Positions 63,064 to 64,000 of a stretch of DNA of 64,000 bases are shown in pieces. The notes beneath the pieces are model-generated. The model ran no database searches and was not told the origin of the DNA. It saw nothing but the letters and a program-made list of their open reading frames with translations. Made by a program: the position numbers and the translations under genes. Positions within the stretch are counted from its first letter, which is position 1; each line of letters opens with the position of its first letter. The stretch spans positions 60,562-124,561 of the forward strand of contig NZ_JACRSQ010000011.1 in the NCBI RefSeq assembly GCF_014384895.1. The letters are read 5' to 3'. The DNA is from Bianquea renquensis. GTDB taxonomy: Bacteria; Bacillota; Clostridia; Lachnospirales; Bianqueaceae.

Positions 63064-63218
63064 TGATATCACTTCCTTTGAATTAAAAAAGCGCCTAAAA
63101 AAGGCGCAGAAATCAACCATACCGATCCCCGATGCCTTTCCCCTCAGAATAGAATCTTCGGGCGTCAGAACGCAGATGAAGTCCGATTTGCCGAAAGGAG
63201 ACCCTCACGGCGTATCGT
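63064..63218 (-). ncRNA. Structured leader with attenuator before the hyd operon (candidate)
   Basis: Transcription should start near 63218. The 155-base leader ends with an intrinsic terminator directly before the ribosome site: GCGCC-TTTTTTA-GGCGC then TTTTTT (63107-63085). Upstream, GCCG/CGGC and GCGT-UCUG-ACGC stems flanked by CUUC/GAAG suggest a folded domain. It matches no riboswitch I know. A terminator inside a leader, ahead of essential maturases, points to regulated readthrough. Confidence 0.5.
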
Positions 63219-63224
63219 AGAATT

Positions 63225-63253
63225 AGTATAGCACAGAAGGGAATGGATTGCAA
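63225..63253 (-). promoter_or_regulatory. Promoter of the hyd operon
   Basis: Read leftward: TTGCAA (63253-63248), 17 bases, TATACT (63230-63225). Confidence 0.7.
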
Positions 63254-63260
63254 GTGGTGC

Positions 63261-63289
63261 TTGCCATTTCGGATGAAATCCCGTATACT
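63261..63289 (+). promoter_or_regulatory. Divergent promoter toward the right-hand repeats
   Basis: TTGCCA (63261-63266), 17 bases, TATACT (63284-63289). It faces away from the hyd promoter, seven bases apart. Confidence 0.6.
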
Positions 63290-63295
63290 AAAAAG

Positions 63296-63508
63296 AAAGG
63301 GGAATGGGATGGAGACAGAGCGAGTCGACTATTAGGAACGGCTACTGCGCAGCGGCGAGGGGGGCCGGTACCGGACAGTAAGAGGTCGAAGTCGGAGCAG
63401 ATGATAGCGAATTTATACCGTACAGGTACGAGCCGAAGGTGAATCCGAGGAGGGGGCAGAGCCTATTGCTGAAGTGTCACGGCGTCACAGAAGGGGCGTT
63501 TTTTTATT
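63296..63508 (+). ncRNA. Candidate short transcript of unknown nature
   Basis: From the promoter at 63261-63289, a unit of about 210 bases would end at GGGGCGTTTTTTT (63495-63507). It contains the palindrome CCGGTACCGG and CGTAC/GTACG arms. ATG codons just after AAAGGGG open frames of only 8 and 25 codons. The end lacks a clear terminator stem. A small RNA is more likely than a protein, but neither is proven. Confidence 0.3.
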
Positions 63509-63520
63509 GGAAGAAGAGCG

Positions 63521-64000
63521 GAGAAAAAGACAAACGGAGACGATAGCCACTAAAAATCAGCCAGTCATAAAAGCGATGGCAGAGAAAGCAGGCAAAAGCG
63601 AAACGTAGCCGCTAAAAGGGGAAGGCCGAAAACAAGGGGAAAGCAGAAAAGGCGAAAGGAAGAGAGAAGCGAAACGACAGAGAAAGAGCGGGCGGACAGC
63701 CATAGCGGAGAAAAAGACAAACGGAGACAATAGCCACTAAAAATCCGTCAGTCATAAAAGCGATGGCAGAGAAAGCAGGCAAACGCGAAAAGTAGCCGCT
63801 AAAAGGAGAAGGCCGAAAACAAGGGGAAAGCAGAAAAGGCGAAAGGAAGAGAGAAGCGAAACGACAGAGAAAGAGCGGGCAGACAGCCATAGCGGAGAAA
63901 AAGACAAACGGAGACGATAGCCACTAAAAATCCGTCAGTCATAAAAGCGATGGCAGAGAAAGCAGGCAAAAGCGAAACGTAGCCGCTAAAAGGGGAAGGC
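63521..64000. repeat. Tandem array of a 187-base unit, continuing past the window
   Basis: The unit starts with GAGAAAAAGACAAACGGAGA at 63521, 63708 and 63895, an exact 187-base period with very few differences. About 2.6 copies are in view. It is purine-rich on this strand, lacks long frames with gene character, and is unrelated in sequence to the 107-base array at the left end. High identity between copies suggests recent amplification or an assembly edge. Confidence 0.9.

Noticed and set aside
63248..63442. 64-codon frame over the divergent promoters at the right end
   Set aside because: Its start lies within the hyd -35 box and it runs through the rightward promoter; no ribosome site.
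1..64000. tRNA or rRNA genes, insertion sequences, integrase and attachment sites
   Set aside because: None was recognised on either strand; the AT-rich blocks show no intact transposase or integrase.

Overview
The window looks like a chromosomal segment of a strictly anaerobic, fermentative Gram-positive bacterium of the class Clostridia (phylum Bacillota). Supporting signs are a T-box leader, strong AGGAGG ribosome binding sites, canonical TTGACA/TATAAT promoters with 17-base spacing, [FeFe]-hydrogenase maturases HydE and HydG, L-lactate dehydrogenase, a YkvI-type membrane protein, a DUF5711-type protein, an ECF sigma operon resembling SigY of Bacillus, and many short intrinsic terminators. 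The species cannot be named from the sequence. Most of the window is GC-balanced to GC-rich, with two clearly AT-richer blocks (about 23.2-28.3 kb and 41.5-45.3 kb) that look acquired.

Layout. 0-0.9 kb: a tandem array of a 107-base non-coding unit; a one-unit inverted copy with the same distinctive end lies at 29.1 kb. 1-2.2 kb: a Gfo/Idh/MocA dehydrogenase whose promoter carries a palindrome that recurs at the promoter of a TIM-barrel sugar isomerase at 23.1 kb. 2.3-5.8 kb: a radical SAM protein, an autoregulated ECF sigma operon (sigma factor, small membrane protein, PLDc_N/zinc-ribbon membrane protein) and a zinc-dependent phospholipase C-like protein. 5.9-11.9 kb: a three-gene cell-surface operon led by a 1380-residue VWA protein. 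11.9-17.4 kb: AraC regulator plus L-rhamnose isomerase, a UroD/MtaA-like protein divergent from a second AraC regulator, and an alpha/beta hydrolase. 17.4-23.1 kb: a lipoprotein, T-box-controlled TrpB2, a DUF3788/DUF3795 protein, a beta-lactamase-fold hydrolase and the sugar isomerase. 23.4-28.3 kb: an AT-rich block with a BtrH_N-like protein and two half-type ABC exporters. 28.3-35.7 kb: membrane protein, lactate dehydrogenase, AI-2E family transporter, glucose-6-phosphate isomerase and a GH2 glycosidase. 35.7-41.5 kb: a 1920-residue DUF4011/helicase/nuclease protein, a likely defence factor. 41.5-45.1 kb: an AT-rich accessory block with a winged-helix protein, an AbiE toxin-antitoxin pair with its operator, and gene remnants. 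45.3-48.9 kb: a copper operon (CopA fused to a C-terminal CopZ-like domain, CsoR, pentapeptide protein). 49-53.3 kb: Ku plus LigD-type ligase (minimal NHEJ), an exported papain-fold protease and an NadR/NiaR repressor. 53.3-60.3 kb: FAD-dependent oxidoreductase, PTS IIC-type permease and an envelope operon. 60.3-63.2 kb: hydG, hydE and a TM1266-like regulator transcribed leftward from a promoter with a terminator-bearing leader. 63.2-64 kb: a divergent promoter and a second, unrelated tandem array (187-base unit) running off the window.

How the parts relate: the two genes sharing the ATGTAA-N4-TTACAT operator probably form one sugar-oxidation regulon. The copper operon is self-contained (sensor, operator, pump and probably chaperone). 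The hydrogenase block supplies H-cluster assembly. AbiE, the DUF4011 helicase and Ku-LigD are the DNA-defence and repair elements. Start codons were chosen by ribosome binding site position and often lie inside the longest open frame. All functional statements rest on motif recognition by eye; no database search was possible.
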